Below, piece by piece: positions 11,130 through 24,906 of a DNA stretch of 64,000 nucleotides; within the stretch, counting starts at the first letter, position 1, and the number at the start of each line of letters is the position of its first letter. The DNA is from Cephalopachus bancanus (Eukaryota; Chordata; Mammalia; Primates; Tarsiidae), in contig JAPVLO010000003.1 of the NCBI GenBank assembly GCA_027257055.1, positions 12,093,501 to 12,157,500 of the forward strand, written 5' to 3'. The notes beneath the pieces were generated by a model. That model made no database searches. It was not told where the DNA came from and saw only the letters and a list, made by a program, of their open reading frames with translations. The translations under genes and the position numbers were made by a program.

Positions 11130-11340
11130 AGACTCTGACTAGCTCAGTGACCCTGGTTAATTCATGCCCACTCTCTGGACTTCAGTTTTCTCATCTGTAA
11201 AATAAAGGGCTTGTGCCAGAAAGTTCCTTGCAGTTACGTATTCAAAAGTTGACTAATACAGCAAACATTTATTGAGCATCTACTATGTTTAAGACACTGG
11301 TTAAATGCTGCAAGTAAAAAGGTAAATTATAACTGGTCTT
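11130..11340. mobile_element. Two MIR-type fragments in opposite orientations
   Basis: 11130-11245 reads forward ('CTCAGTGACCCTGGTTAATT', 'TTTTCTCATCTGTAAAATAA'). 11260-11340 reads backward ('AACATTTATTGAGCATCTAC'). Confidence 0.65.
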
Positions 11341-11413
11341 ATCTCTTAAGTTTTCAGGATCTAGAAGGGAGCGGCAGATACTGATAGTATCAACACAAGA
11401 AGCATGTTATGTT

Positions 11414-11504
11414 AGAATTTATACATCCTGGGGCAGCCCCCTCAGGTCTCCTCCCACTGTGGGAGCTTTTCAGTCTTCTCAAAAAAAAAAAAAAAAGAAT
11501 TAAT
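11414..11504 (+). mobile_element. Short poly(A)-tailed insertion derived from an LTR-like 3' end, copy A
   Basis: The insert proper is 11423-11495. It begins near the hairpin GGGGCAGCCCC (11430-11440), carries 'CTCCCACTGTGGGAGCTTTT' and ends in an A16 tail. It is bracketed by AGAATTTAT (11414-11422) and AGAATTAAT (11496-11504), a 9-bp duplication with one mismatch. This is the signature of L1-type retroposition of a short polyadenylated RNA. The same text is found at 54660-54742. The wording resembles the R region of gammaretrovirus-like LTRs, but I cannot name the family. No coding sequence is present. Confidence 0.7.
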
Positions 11505-11739
11505 TCGACCCATCATTCTATGAGATATTTTCCTGATATCCATAAACAAGGACAACCTGGCTTTTGAATTGAGAGAGTAAAAGGAAGTTACAATGTAGGG
11601 GCCTTGAGGACCAGAGTCAGATTCAAAGCAGGGGGACACTGATTTATTTGGGGAAACTCATTCAGTTTCCAGTGCTGTTGATTTTGCTTTTACCTTCATG
11701 CTATAGCGTATTCTCCATAAAGGCAATGGCAAGCTAAGC

Positions 11740-11910
11740 AGATAGAAGCTCTGTCAACAGCCTGTTATTAATCATTATCATAATGATCTGAACCAACCTG
11801 CTGAGCTTTTTGATGTTTGCACAGCTCCATAGATTAAGATGAAAATCTGGGTGTGATCTCTACCATTGCTGCATTAGGACCTGTGGCTCATTAATCTCAG
11901 GCTACAAATG
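11740..11910. promoter_or_regulatory. Candidate conserved non-coding element with a 17-bp palindrome
   Basis: Unique sequence around ATCATTATCATAATGAT at 11771-11787, whose two 8-base arms are perfect inverted copies about a central C. The arms contain ATNAT and TAAT-type cores seen in POU and other homeodomain sites. 'CATTAATC' repeats near 11890. Functional status is unknown. Confidence 0.3.
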
Positions 11911-12908
11911 ACCATAGTTAACCTCAAATGGACACATGTCACTTCACCCCCCACCCTCGGACTCAGGCACCACCCCCTGTCCCCTGCCCTGGCTTCCATA
12001 AACCTTGGGGAATGCTTTCTGGGTGAAATCCAACAAGAATGGTATACTTTTCTTCTATTCCAGAGTCATCAAAAATGTTTTCCAAGTGTTTTCCTTCAAG
12101 TGAATCCCCAGGGCCATGGGAACTTGCCAAGCAAGATGCTTTCCAAGAGTAATATCCTGACAACAAAATCTGTAGAAGATGAAAGAAAAGGGTGGGGGAG
12201 GGCACTCAAACATCAAAACTTCAGGCATGAACCCGAGATCTAAAAACACAGCAAAAAAGGTGTTGGGGAACTGCTTTAGTCAGCTGTGGGGCTGGTAAGG
12301 AAGACCTGGGCTCTCTTTGCAACCCTACTATGGCTTCGTATATGACCTGGGTGATGGGGTAGTTGGGACCATAGGATTTGGAAACTGGTTCATCCAGATT
12401 TTGTTAAGAGCTTTGTAGCCTTGCTCATATAACTTAATTTCTCTGTGCCCCTCTGCAAAATGAGGATATGAACATATGCCTTTCTTATAGGCTGGGTGTG
12501 AGATAAGACTACTTACAACCAGTGGGTATAGATTGGAGGGAAGTTATTTCACAAATGTAAGCTGTCTGTGAGCTCAACGAAAAAGGATAGGAAGAAAATA
12601 CATCACATTCACAAGCCTTGTCACCTCCGCCCATTCTTCTGGCTCCCAGGAGGGTACAGTAGAAAATCCCTTCTCTCAAGACTCTTATTACCCAGCTTCC
12701 CTTTCTTTGGGGATATAGCCATGCTAAAGGGCTAACTTAGGGGACTTTGGTCTAGCCTGGGGTTTGGGCTTCCCTTGGTGGGTGACGATGTGAGGCAGTC
12801 AGGTAGGTAATACTCTAAAGGTCTTTCCCAATGTAGATTCTTTGTTATTTTCCAGATCAGATTATATGTATACTTCTACCACATCTCCCATTAAAAGCTT
12901 CTCTGACT
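11911..12908. other. Unassigned DNA with a MIR fragment
   Basis: 12410-12510 has MIR phrases on the plus strand ('CTTAATTTCTCTGTGCCCCT', 'CTGCAAAATGAGGATATGA'). The 111-codon frame at 11908-12243 has no recognisable domain and overlaps an open frame on the other strand, so no gene is called. Confidence 0.45.
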
Positions 12909-13162
12909 GGCCTGGCAGTGGCTCATGCCTATAATCCCAGCATTTTGGGAGGCTGAGGTGAGAGGATTTTCCTGAGCCCACAGGTTTGAGACCAGCTTGG
13001 GCAACTTGGCAAGACCTCATCTCTACAATAAATCAAAAAATTAGCCAGGCATGATGGTACATGCCTGTAGTTCCAGCTACTTGGAGGGCTGAGCTGGAAG
13101 GATCACCTGAGCACAGCAGGTCAAGGCTGTGGTGGCTGTGAGACTCCAACTCAAAAAAAAAA
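12909..13162 (+). mobile_element. Alu, lineage-specific subfamily
   Basis: Dimeric, with 'CTCATCTCTACAATAAATCA' at the centre and 'GACTCCAACTCAAAA' before the tail. AAGCTTCTCTGACTG before and AAGCTTCCTTGACTG after form a 15-bp target duplication with two mismatches. The right arm lacks about 30 bases near its end: 'GTGGCTGTGAGACTCCAAC' skips the usual 'CACTGCACTCCAG' phrase. Confidence 0.92.
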
Positions 13163-14739
13163 GCTTCCTTGACTGATCCCCTTCCCTTTTAGGCTAGACA
13201 TCAGACAGTAGCTATTGGGCAATAATAGTTTTGCAGAGTTCTGGAATAAATACCCATATACCTACCCACATTGACACTTTCTAATGTCAGGTTTTTTTTT
13301 TGAGTAGTCTATATACAGCTGAGAAACAAACAAAAGTAAACAACTCTACGAAGGCTAATAGTCTCAATTGCAGGAAAGACAATTTAGTGAGAAAATGATA
13401 GAAAAACATAAAATCTCCACCAACAAAAAGTAAAAGGAACATTCCATCTTTTAATGTATATGAAAGAGCTCTGTAACCTGTAAGGCATTTGTGCACATAG
13501 ATGTCAGGGGTGACCACTGTGATGCGAGCACTCTTGATCTCATATATGAGTAGCCTGGATGAATGTACTTCTTAGAAAAACCTTGAAAATCCAATGGATA
13601 GCTTGATTTTTATCTTTCTTAAAACGAATTGAAGAAAATTAACTCAGTTCAGATGAGCAAAAGGCATGTCCTTGTGGAGTTTATATTTTTGTTTTTATTC
13701 ACCCCTTTCCAAAGCCTAACAGAGTAGCTGATACAAAGTGGGTACCCCATGATTTAAGAATTTGATTTTATTCTGTCAGTGTACTGGGTAGTTCCTAATG
13801 ATCTCTCACATTCTCTTTTATTCCTCTTCTCCCTCTAACCACACTCAAATATCCCTTTTGTGATGAATTCCAACAGAGCAGTGCTGTAGCTCATTTTAGA
13901 GAGACTACTCTATGAAAACCATGGTGTACTTTGTGGCTCCTTTAAGTCAAACAGAAATTTATTCTAGTGAGCCTGATCCCTTAAGAATGTATCCCTTTAA
14001 ATCTCCTAATATACACAGATTGCGTGTGTGAATATACGCTCAGGTACCCAAGGTTTTATGGAAACGACACTGAATCATTTTGCAACAAAGGAAGGGCTTT
14101 GGATGCTTCTTGGAGGTGTGCCCAAGTGGCAGGATCTGGGTAAACCAGTTGAATGGGTGCAACCCTAAGCAGCTAATGGCCCACTCTAGAAGGAACTGGG
14201 TTCCGAAACCAGAATGATCCATGATGATAGAAGCTCCTAAGCATTCCTACCTATAAGACTGGGGTGCTATATTTTTAATGACAGAAAAATCTAACCACAT
14301 ATAATGAGTCCCCTAGCCAGTAGATAGCCCGTTGCTCAGCAGACTAAGAGCTACTCACACTTTCCCACACAGATTCTCTTGGCCAGAGCCCTTTCTAGAG
14401 CTTCCAGTCCAGTGATTTTGGATCTTCTCTTCAAGGGATTCCAGAATTACCCAAAGCTATCTTAGGATCAAGTGCAGGGGCAAGGAAATTGGATTAAATA
14501 AGTTCTTGGGATTCTTGCTTCCAATAGCAGCTCTGATCTCATTCTCTTCTATATCTTGAGATTCTTTTAATAATTTATTTTGAAGAAAAGTATTTTGGCT
14601 TTAATAAAAGGTCTGAAAACAATTCCCCTCCACCCTCACCCTTCTTTAAAAAAAGACAAGCTAGGTCCAAGAGATAAACAGTGATTTCTTCAAGGTTGTC
14701 AAAGACTTTCTTGTTTCTAAATTCAACCCTCTTTCTACT
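13163..14739. other. Unassigned AT-rich DNA
   Basis: No gene was recognised. A T9 run is at 13291. Short minus-strand frames at 13287-13517 and 14040-14222 have no known domain. Confidence 0.4.
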
Positions 14740-15784
14740 TCACTTCTTAGCAGCACTTGATCCAGTTTCTCTCTCCCTTCACCTTGAACTGCTTTCTTTT
14801 TTTAGATTCTGTGATAACATATTCTAGTTCTAGAGTTTGTTCTTTAGTACTGGCTGCTTTCTCTTGGTCTCTTTTCTTGGCCCCCAATATTCTACCTTCA
14901 AATGCTCTGGGACTCTATCTCTTCTTCAACTATATACTATCCCTAGGTATCACATCTGTCTACGTGGCTTTAAATTCTATCTGAATGCCAATGATTCTGT
15001 CTATCTGCATACCCACTGTTCTGACTTTGCCCCGCTCAAACTTGCATATCCAACTTTATGTCTTCTTCTCTTTGGTGAGGTGCTCTATAAAGCATCTCGA
15101 ACTCAATATTTTAAAGACAGAAATTTTGATCTCCCACCTCCAGCCTATACCTTGCCCAGTTGTCCCCATCTAATAATTGGCAGTCTTGCTGCCACCTGGT
15201 AAATGTACTGGAGAAGTACTCGTGGGTGATGAGTATGTTACTGGCAGGATTGCGTCTGAAGGGCAACAACTTAAGAATTGCCCTTTATTTTCTCTCTCCT
15301 CTCACCCATTCCTACATTTAATCCATCAACATCAGGACTCTGGTTCATAAGTATCCTTCAAGTCCTGTTTCACAGATACCCTGTGAATGTATGCTATTTG
15401 TTTCTCACCTATATCAATGGAATAGCCTTGGAACTGGTCTCATTACTTGCACTCCTGCCTCTACTTACTTCATAATCCATTCTTCCTATACTCTGAAGTT
15501 GTAAGTTGTAACGACCACCTATTGCACTTACAATAAAACCCACATTCCTTTCCCTGGCCTGTAGAGCCCTTGACTTTCTCACTGACCTCATGTGGAACTC
15601 CTTCTGTCTTCACTCCCCAAATTACAGGCACACAGCCTTTCTTCTGATTCCTGGAATATCCCAAACTCAGCTTTCCATTAAGCTCTCGTAGCTGCCTTTG
15701 TCTGGAATATCTCCCATGGGTCTCACACTCAAGCCTAAGTGCTACTTGCTGGCCTCCAGAAAGGACTTCCTTTACTTCCTCTTT
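14740..15784 (+). mobile_element. L2 LINE, long 3' portion
   Basis: Reads in L2 order: 'GGCTTTAAATTCTATCTGAA', 'GCATCTCGAACTCAATATTT', 'GTTGTCCCCATCTAATAATT', then 'CTTCCTGG'-type C-rich text and the terminal 'CTGGAATATCTCCCATGG' and 'AAAGGACTTCC' area. Open frames of 121 codons here are in decayed reverse-transcriptase-flank sequence. It is interrupted at its 3' edge by the following Alu. Confidence 0.75.
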
Positions 15785-15798
15785 AAAAGTGGTCTTCC

Positions 15799-16082
15799 AG
15801 CCGGGCTCGGTGGCTCAGCCTGTAATCCCGTGCCTTTGGGAGGCTGAGGTGAGTGAATTGCCTGAGCCCGCGGGTTTGAGACCCGCCTGGGCAGCGAGAC
15901 CTCATCTCTACAATAAAACAAAAAATCAGCTGGGCGTGGTGGCTCATGCCTGTAATTCCGGCTACTCAGAAGGCTGAGGCGGAAGGATCACCAGAGCCCA
16001 GCAGGCCGAGGCTGCGGTGGCCGGGAGCGGCCACTGCACTCCAGTCTGGGCGACAGAGTGAGACTCCAACTCAAAAAAAAAA
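15799..16082 (+). mobile_element. Alu, lineage-specific subfamily, young copy
   Basis: The best example in the window: 'GGCTCGGTGGCTCAGCCTGT' start, 'CTCATCTCTACAATAAAAC' centre, 'GCTGCGGTGGCCGGGAGCGG' in the right arm and a simple A tail. It retains many CpGs and is bracketed by a perfect 14-bp duplication AAAAGTGGTCTTCC (15785-15798 and 16083-16096), both signs of a recent insertion. It interrupts the L2 3' end. Confidence 0.97.
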
Positions 16083-16539
16083 AAAAGTGGTCTTCCTAGG
16101 CACTTTCTGTTGTATTCTCTTGTTGCAATTCAACCATACCACCGATCACTATCCAGCTTCTTTTTTCCTTGTTTCTTTATTCATTATTTAATGTGCCATC
16201 TCCCTCCTGTCAAGATCCATGAAAATAGGAACCTTGTTTTTCCCTAGACCCTTAGAACAGCTGATTGACACCTGATTGACATTCAATAAGAATTTTTTGA
16301 ACAAATGAATGTAAGTGATTTTTCCAGAGACACACAGTCCTGGCAGAACCAGGCTGCCAAACTCTCCCTTCAGTGAGGGACTCATGAATTGACTTCAAAA
16401 GTCTTTGTTCAGGACAGAACATTTTTTGGCTCTACACAAGATCTTCCCTTCCATGGAGCAATGAAAAGAAACAAAGTTTCTTGAGATATAATCTCTAGAG
16501 TTATGCAGATATTTTACTGCCTTGAAGATAATCTACTTA

Positions 16540-16860
16540 TTCAATAAACATTTATTGAGAGCCTATTACATGGAAGTTAGAGGCACCAGGAATATAAGCA
16601 TGAATAAGACACACCCTCTTCTCTAGACAGGGAGACAGACACATCTATTTAAGATGATGACAGTATTAAAATTTTAGAGGACAGCATCATAATAGCAAGC
16701 ACTTCCTGAGTACTTAAGAATGGGGCACTCTTCTGAGGGCTTCAAGCACTTGAACTTATTTCTCATGGCAATCCCCTGTACTACTACCACTCTTCCCCTC
16801 ATTTTTAGTCAAGGAAATGGAAAATTCATCCAATGTTAGAGAGAGCTAGCATGTGTAGAG
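16540..16860 (-). mobile_element. MIR-type relic
   Basis: 'CAATAAACATTTATTGAGAG', 'CCTATTACATGGAAGTTAGA', then 'CATTTTTAGTCAAGGAAATGG' near 16800. The two halves may be separate copies. Confidence 0.55.
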
Positions 16861-18414
16861 CTGGGCTGTGCCTCCTGGTGGTCTATGATGAAGTATGACC
16901 TCTTAGCACCATGCTTTGCTGTCTCTTTCCCACAGGTGTGCAGAAAGTGATGTGAGCATACAAGAGGGAAGAATTTCCACTGCTCTTGGTGGCAAGGGAG
17001 ATTTGGGAAAGGATTTACTATGGAAATGACATTTCAGCTTGGTGCTTGCAGGATGAAACTGGGTTCCCCAATGGGAGTATCTAAGCTAGAGAGAACAGCA
17101 GTGCAGAGTCAACAAACTGCAAAAGGGCATCCTTGTCTCAGAAGACTTGTGGGATTTGGTGGGGCTGGCACATCATGAGTAGTGGAGAAGGGAAGAGAGG
17201 TAAAACGAGAGAAGACCACAGAGGTAAGGATGAGATGGTTCATCTACGGCAGGTCAAGAAGAATGAGTTTTGCCCTCTTGGCAATGGGCACCAAGTGGAG
17301 ATTTTAAACCGGTGAAGGTCACAGGGGTCATACACAGGTGGATGGGAGAAGGGGAGAGCTATCAAAAGACTATTTAGGAAGTTTTCTCAGTGGTACAGGC
17401 ATGAGTGCTGGGGACCTGCAGGGCATCATGGTCCCTGTCTCCTGCAGGCGAGAGTTGTGTCTGGTGGTCTGATGCCATGTGGGGAAGGAGAGGGAGAGCA
17501 GGCACCTGGGCTAAACTCATGAATGTTTGCCCAAGGAGTGCATGAGCCACTTATCCTGTGAGGAGGTCAGCACAGTCATCCTGGCCTCTGCACAACTGCC
17601 CTACCCTCCGACTCCAGCCAGCTGTTGTCAGGTCTCTGGAGACAGCCTCCTCACTGCTGCTGTTGCTTCGGGCTTTGATAGGAAAAGGATGTGTCCTCTC
17701 AGGAATGGTTTCTGCCTCAGCATAGAAGTGATGTCAATGCATTTCTGTCCTGCCCGTCTGTCAGAGCTCTTTCACAACAGGCTTTAGAAACATGCTGAGG
17801 TGACAGGAGAATGTGTGAACTTGCTTGGTGAATCATTTTGTTACTCTTGTGATTGGTTAGAGGGGACGAGTTCTTTCAGCATTTAACGAGGAAAGCACGG
17901 GAATTTCCATGATCTTTCTCTAGATTTGGTGCATGGAAATGATCAGAGAAGAAAATATCAGTATTAAGGGAATTCAAACCTCCCCTCATCTCCTGGAAGA
18001 ACAGGAACTCTAGTTTTCTTCCATAGTGCTCATAATTAGTAGAAAAAAAGGTTTCAGGTTTTGAATTTTGAATTTTTAAAAATTGAGCTATTTCTGACTC
18101 TCAAACTTACCCTATTAAATGGGGAACAATGAAACTTACATAGGAAGAAATCCTAAATAAGAATTCCACTCACCCTCTTTGTAGAAGAGTTGTTCTCTCC
18201 AGTGAAGACTGAATAGGAAGCAGCTGTGACCAAATGTCCTTGTTTCTTGTTCTGGCATCAAGTAGAAATTGTCCTTCCTTCAACTTTCCCTACCTCTCTT
18301 CATCTGAGCATTTCCACAGGTGCTTGCATTCCCCACGCAAAACCTTTCAGGACAATATAGGAATTTGTAAGAGGAGTGGCTGAAGGTGATTTGTACCCAG
18401 TATTGCCTGCCAGT
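16861..18414. other. Unassigned DNA
   Basis: 16960-17400 is purine-rich with 'GGAAAGGATTTACTATGG' text of the old unnamed repeat family. 17500-17790 has an 86-codon frame without a known domain. Nothing else was identified. Confidence 0.4.
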
Positions 18415-19864
<1,450 letters not shown>

Positions 19865-20075
19865 CTACCTATTAAACATCTATTGTGTACTTTCTATATT
19901 TTAATCTCATTTGATCTTCACAATGGAGATGGGTAGTAATAATGCCCTTTTCACTGCAGAGGAATCAAATCTCAGAGAGGTCAAAATGCTTGTTCAAGGT
20001 CACACAGCTAGTAAGTGGCAGGATAAGAATTTGCACTTGGATTTCTCACTTCCAATTCTGAGTCATTTTCTCTAC
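19865..20075 (-). mobile_element. MIR SINE
   Basis: 'CAGAGGAATCAAATCTCAGA', 'CAAAATGCTTGTTCAAGGTC', 'ACACAGCTAGTAAGTGGCAG' are the reversed MIR core in very readable form. Confidence 0.85.
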
Positions 20076-20539
20076 TTCTGTATGTCAAACAGGGCATGGG
20101 TATCCCTGGATGAGGGAGTCAGGGCAACTACTGGCCAGATATGGAGAATTTACTAGACTATTTACATCTCTTAACATTGTGAAGAATAAACACTTTAATG
20201 TATTTTCATGTCTAAACAGTCCACCATATGGGCTAGATTATATAATTCACAATAGTTTTTCAAATAGGATGTAAGTCCGCAATGCAATGTTTTAACTCTC
20301 AGGGATATGACTTTGCTCTTGTTCACTGACACACACCGGGCACCCAGTTTTAGCTATTAGCAGCAGCAGCGGCAGCATCACTGCTATTAACGTTTTTACT
20401 ACCTCCACGGTTCTGTGCTCAAAGGCTGGAGACAAGGTGGTGGAAGATAAAACAGACACAGTTTCAACCCTAATGTTGCTCACACGCCAGTGGGTGAGAC
20501 AGGAAATTGTCATTCAGTGTCTAATTGCAAACTGTGGTG

Positions 20540-21240
20540 AATGCGGGGAGCTGGGAGAGTGTGGAACAGGAGGAACTGATTTAGAGGTGGGGAGGAGGAG
20601 GCAGGAGTCATGGGGAAGGCTCCCGAGAGCAATGATAATGAACTGAGATCTGAAGGATGAGTTAGTTAAGTGAGTGCATTAGGATGTGAAAAGTGCTCCC
20701 CTGGGAAGGGCCAAACCATAGGAAGGCCTCCTGGCAGAAGGGGGTGCAGAGAGTTGGAAAGACAGAAACGCCCTCGGGGTTGGCGCCTGGACAGCAAGAT
20801 GGAGAATGACTCGGAATGACTCTAGAGAGGTAGACAGGACCTGTGCCAGGTGGGGTACTGTAGACAGAGAGAGGCAGGAGATTTAGGTTTGCCCTAAGAA
20901 CAATTACAAGCTGTTGAAAGTTTTAAGTAAAGAGTGACATGCTATAACAGGCTTTTGTGGGGAGAGTGAATTTGAATGAATGAAATGAATGAATGATTGG
21001 AAAAATGGAAGGGTGGTGATCAGTTAAGGGTTCTTTTCAGTAGTTCAGGTTGATGGTGATAGCAGTGGAGGTGGGGAGAGGTGTAGCAGTGTGAAGTTAT
21101 ATAGGTATAAGAATGGCTTCCATGTGGAGGTGAAGGAGACAGAAGTTTCAAGGACAAACCCTGGGTATCTGTCTGGCTTGGGGAGTGGCATGGGCAATGG
21201 TAACAGACCTGAGGCAACCTAGTTAGTAACCAGCAGGGTC
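20540..21240. repeat. Ancient mammal-wide repeat, family not named
   Basis: 'GAACTGAGATCTGAAGGATG', 'CCTCCTGGCAGAAGGGGGTG', 'TAAGTAAAGAGTGACATGCT', 'CAGTAGTTCAGGTTGATGGT' in this order is the fullest copy of the family here. An ATGA-type run is at 20972-20996. Confidence 0.5.
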
Positions 21241-21858
21241 AGCCTGTGATCCAAGGCTTAGGCTGTCATGTACCACAGCTGGCTCCCTGTGGTCGGGCGT
21301 GATTTCCTTCTGTTTCAGTTGAGACATTGTGCCCTTGGATAGGGGTCTCTTGGAAAAGTTGTTCTGAAGTTGGAAGTTCCTAACAACCTTGGACTTGGAG
21401 TTAAAGGATCTGGATTAAAAACCCTATGGCATGGGCAGGCCACTCAATATTGCCGAGTGGGCATCCCCATTCTGTTTGCCCCAGGTAGTCAAAATGCTCA
21501 TTTCAAAGGGGGGTGGGAGTGGGGTAGAAGAAATGGGTGCCACCTGCAAAGGAGTCATCTGCGTGTGAGTCTTGGGGACCATGTGCTGGTCCTCTCCTCA
21601 AGCCACTGCTGTCTTTTCCTTTAGAGTTTGCTTCTGTGATGCAGGGATGCAGAGGAGCTTTGGATTGAATATCTTCTTGATTTGCAATTCCAGGTGAAGT
21701 CAGCTGCAATTTCCTGCATGGTAGAGGCTCAGGAAATATGTGGTTGATGACAAAACTTGCCCCTTAGTCTGTCTCTCACCACCATCAGGTGGGCTACTAG
21801 AATGTTCTCTGTGCTTGAGGTCTAGAAAGAAAAATGGCAGTTAGTCAAGAGCCTAAGC
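21241..21858. other. Unassigned DNA
   Basis: No gene or repeat was recognised. Confidence 0.4.
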
Positions 21859-22035
21859 CAGAGATCCTCAAAGTTTCTGATGCACAAGAATCACCTGGTA
21901 TGACCTCTTAAAATATGAATTTTGGGGCTCCATCACCCTGGAAATTTTAATTCAGTAATCCGGGTTGTGACCGAGGAATCTGTGTGTGTGTGACTCTGAG
22001 GCCGGTGATCTAAGTCCCACACTGAAGAAACACTG
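21859..22035 (+). mobile_element. MER20 (non-autonomous hAT)
   Basis: 'CAGAGATCCTCAAAGTTTCT', 'GAATCACCTGG', 'GGGGCTCCATCACCCTGG', 'TTTTAATTCAGTAATC' and the ending 'GAAGAAACACTG' follow MER20 as I remember it. No convincing 8-bp duplication was found. Confidence 0.8.
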
Positions 22036-22306
22036 CCCTGGGTGTTGTCAATTTGTCTGGGATTCCTTGAGGACAGAAACACTGCCTGCTTCTCTACACC
22101 AGGGCCTAGTGGGTTGCAAAATAAACATTTGACTCAAATTGAAAAAAACATGGCATTTTTCCAAATTGAATTACATACTGTGTTGTTGTGGCTCTATTTT
22201 CCTTCCCAGCTATTCCAGGTCAAATTGTTGATGAATCTGCTATTATTTTAGAAATAGTGGATTTTAAGGATGTTCTCAAGTCTCGGATTGATATTAGAGA
22301 GGGGTG

Positions 22307-22430
<124 letters not shown>

Positions 22431-24890
22431 TGGGAATTCCCATCTGTTGCCCATCCCAACTCCACCATTCACTTAAGATTTGAGTAGAGATATGCCATCA
22501 AAAGTGAATTAAGCCAGGCCCAAGCTGACCAAGGCACGCATCCAGGACATTCTCTCTGGGACTAGGTGGCCAAAACTCCAAGAATCCCCTGGTGGCCCTG
22601 GAGGCAGGATCCTGAGGGCTGCCCAGCTACCTCTTGATCACACAGGTTTCCATTCTCCTTGCAGCAGCCTGTCCATGCATCTTCCTTCCTCCTGCCAACA
22701 TTGAAATATTTTCCTGATTGTGAGAGTCAAACGTTCCAAAGCCTGGAATGGAACACACCCATCAATCTTGCTCTTACACCCTCTATAGGCATGGCCCCTG
22801 TCCATCTTTCCTATGTCACTCATGCCCTCATACATTTATGGAAAGTAAAATTCAAAACCAATCATACATTAGTAGACATATGATTTTGAAATTCCACGCA
22901 CAGGAGGGTGTACTTACAGAAATTCAGGGTGAAGAGCAAAAAGGCCTTGGAAATGACATCTTTCACCAAAGCACCCACCAGTGTTGAGTCCCATCACTTA
23001 ATCCTTCTATTCTCACAACCACTGCCCCGTTTCTCAGTTCAGAATGGTTCATGCTTTCTGAAGGAACCTGATTTTGCCTGCGGTCTTTGATTGATCAGGA
23101 GATCAATGTCAGCTTACAGAAGTCCACCTGGTGGATAGGAAGAACTTTGGAGGATACAGAACCAGGATTTGAATCCTGCCCCCTTGTGCTCCCACATGCA
23201 TGACCTTGGGTGGAATCCTCTACCCTGATAAGTACCTGTGTTGTGCTCTGTGCCTTCCAGAGGCAGACAAACTTCAGGACCAGGAGAACTGTGACTTAGA
23301 GGGAATTGGAAGCCTGTTTCCTATTAGAGCCTGGCCCTATGAGCAAGATGTAACCTTGTTGACTTAAGGGAATTGTTTGTTAAGGTTTATTTTAGCACCA
23401 GAATTCCTGCTCCTGCTTAACAAACAAACAAACAAAAAAACTCCTTAGTTTTAAGAACAAACGTGTTTGTTTGCATTTCTTTTATATTCTTTAACTTTCA
23501 ATACACTTCATTGTATTCCTGAAAGCTCTTTCCAGGGGCATTTGCTATGGGAGCAGTTCATACATATGTGGAAAACCTTTACATGCCGTGTACTGAACAA
23601 GACAGGAAGTGAGTCCTAGCCTATGTAAAGGCTCACTGGTGGTAACAATCCCTTCTTAATGTGACGTTTCCCTTGCATTCTGAGAGAGAAGTGGTTCCCT
23701 AAACTGAAAGCCAGCAGCAATCTCCTCCTGTTTTAATAATCTGTGGTCAGTCTTTAGATGAATGCAAAGCAATTTCAGAAATACTGTGATGAGAAGAAAG
23801 AACAAGTTTGTTGGCCAACTTTCCTTGGAAGTACAGGCTACTCCCACCCACCTATGTCTGAATCTAGCCCAGGTTCAGAACACATCCTTTCCTTTGTAAC
23901 ACTTTTTTAAAAAAAGGCTAATCCCTGAAAGATCCTGGCTACTTCTTAGAGTTTGCATTTGCCAGAGAGGTTGGATGGAAGAACATTCTGGGCTCCACCC
24001 AACCCCACATGGGTAAACAGTGCCTTCTCATAAAGGACAGAAGGGAAGGAATCCTATCAAACAGGATTTTACTGGCTATGGAGGAAACCAATGATTTAGT
24101 CTAGACAGTATGACCTGAGGAAAGAAATGACTATTCTATCAACATATACAAATCCATTTCTAACATTCCAGCAGCAGCTATCATATCAAAACATCCAGAT
24201 TCCTAAGGGCTCTCAAGTTGGACTTACAACATGACTCATTTATTGAGAACTACTATGTGCCTTGTGCTAGGTTAGGCACAAAGAAAGGAAGTGAGGAAAC
24301 ATATACGTAGTGCTTTAGAACAAGTGCCAGGCGTGAAACAAAGGAACTGTTTAAAAGTGCTATTATTACTATTTGTCATTGTTGTTGTTGCTCTTAGGTG
24401 TCACAGTGCCCAGGTAGGTTTGCTCTCTTGTACTAGCAGTGTTTGGTGGACATCTTCGACTTCCCTCTTCTTAGACCTCTCTCACACTGGGTTCTCCTCC
24501 TACTTCTTGGATCATAACTTCACCATCTCCTCTCCTAATGCCACCTCTTGGTTCCTTCTCTTCTCTACACCCCTCACAGGGCTTAGCTCTGGTCTTTCCT
24601 GACCACTCTTTTCTCTGAGTGCTCTTCCACCCTTACCATAGCACAATGATAATTCTGAAGTCTGTCCCTTGAGCCCAGCCCTCCCTGCCACTGTGTTTCC
24701 AGGTGACAACAGGTTAACTGTGTTAATATCTCTTGTAAGAAACACGATTCATCTTGTTACCTAATCAGCTTCAACCTGCAGTATTCCCTTTTTGTTAGTG
24801 GCAACCTCTATTTGGCACATTCAGGTTTACCATTTGGGATTATCCTTTCCTGGTAAAGTGCTTTTTTCCCTGTGTCGATTCTGACATATG
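22431..24890. other. Unassigned DNA
   Basis: No gene was recognised. 23160-23225 and 24237-24310 have MIR-like phrases ('TTTATTGAGAACTACTATGT'). 23420-23450 holds a short (CAAA)n run. Confidence 0.4.
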
Positions 24891-24906
24891 TATAGTATAT
24901 ACTATA
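24891..24906. repeat. Perfect 16-bp AT palindrome
   Basis: TATAGTATATACTATA is its own reverse complement. It lies in about 130 bp of TA/CATA-rich sequence (24885-25015). Confidence 0.9.
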
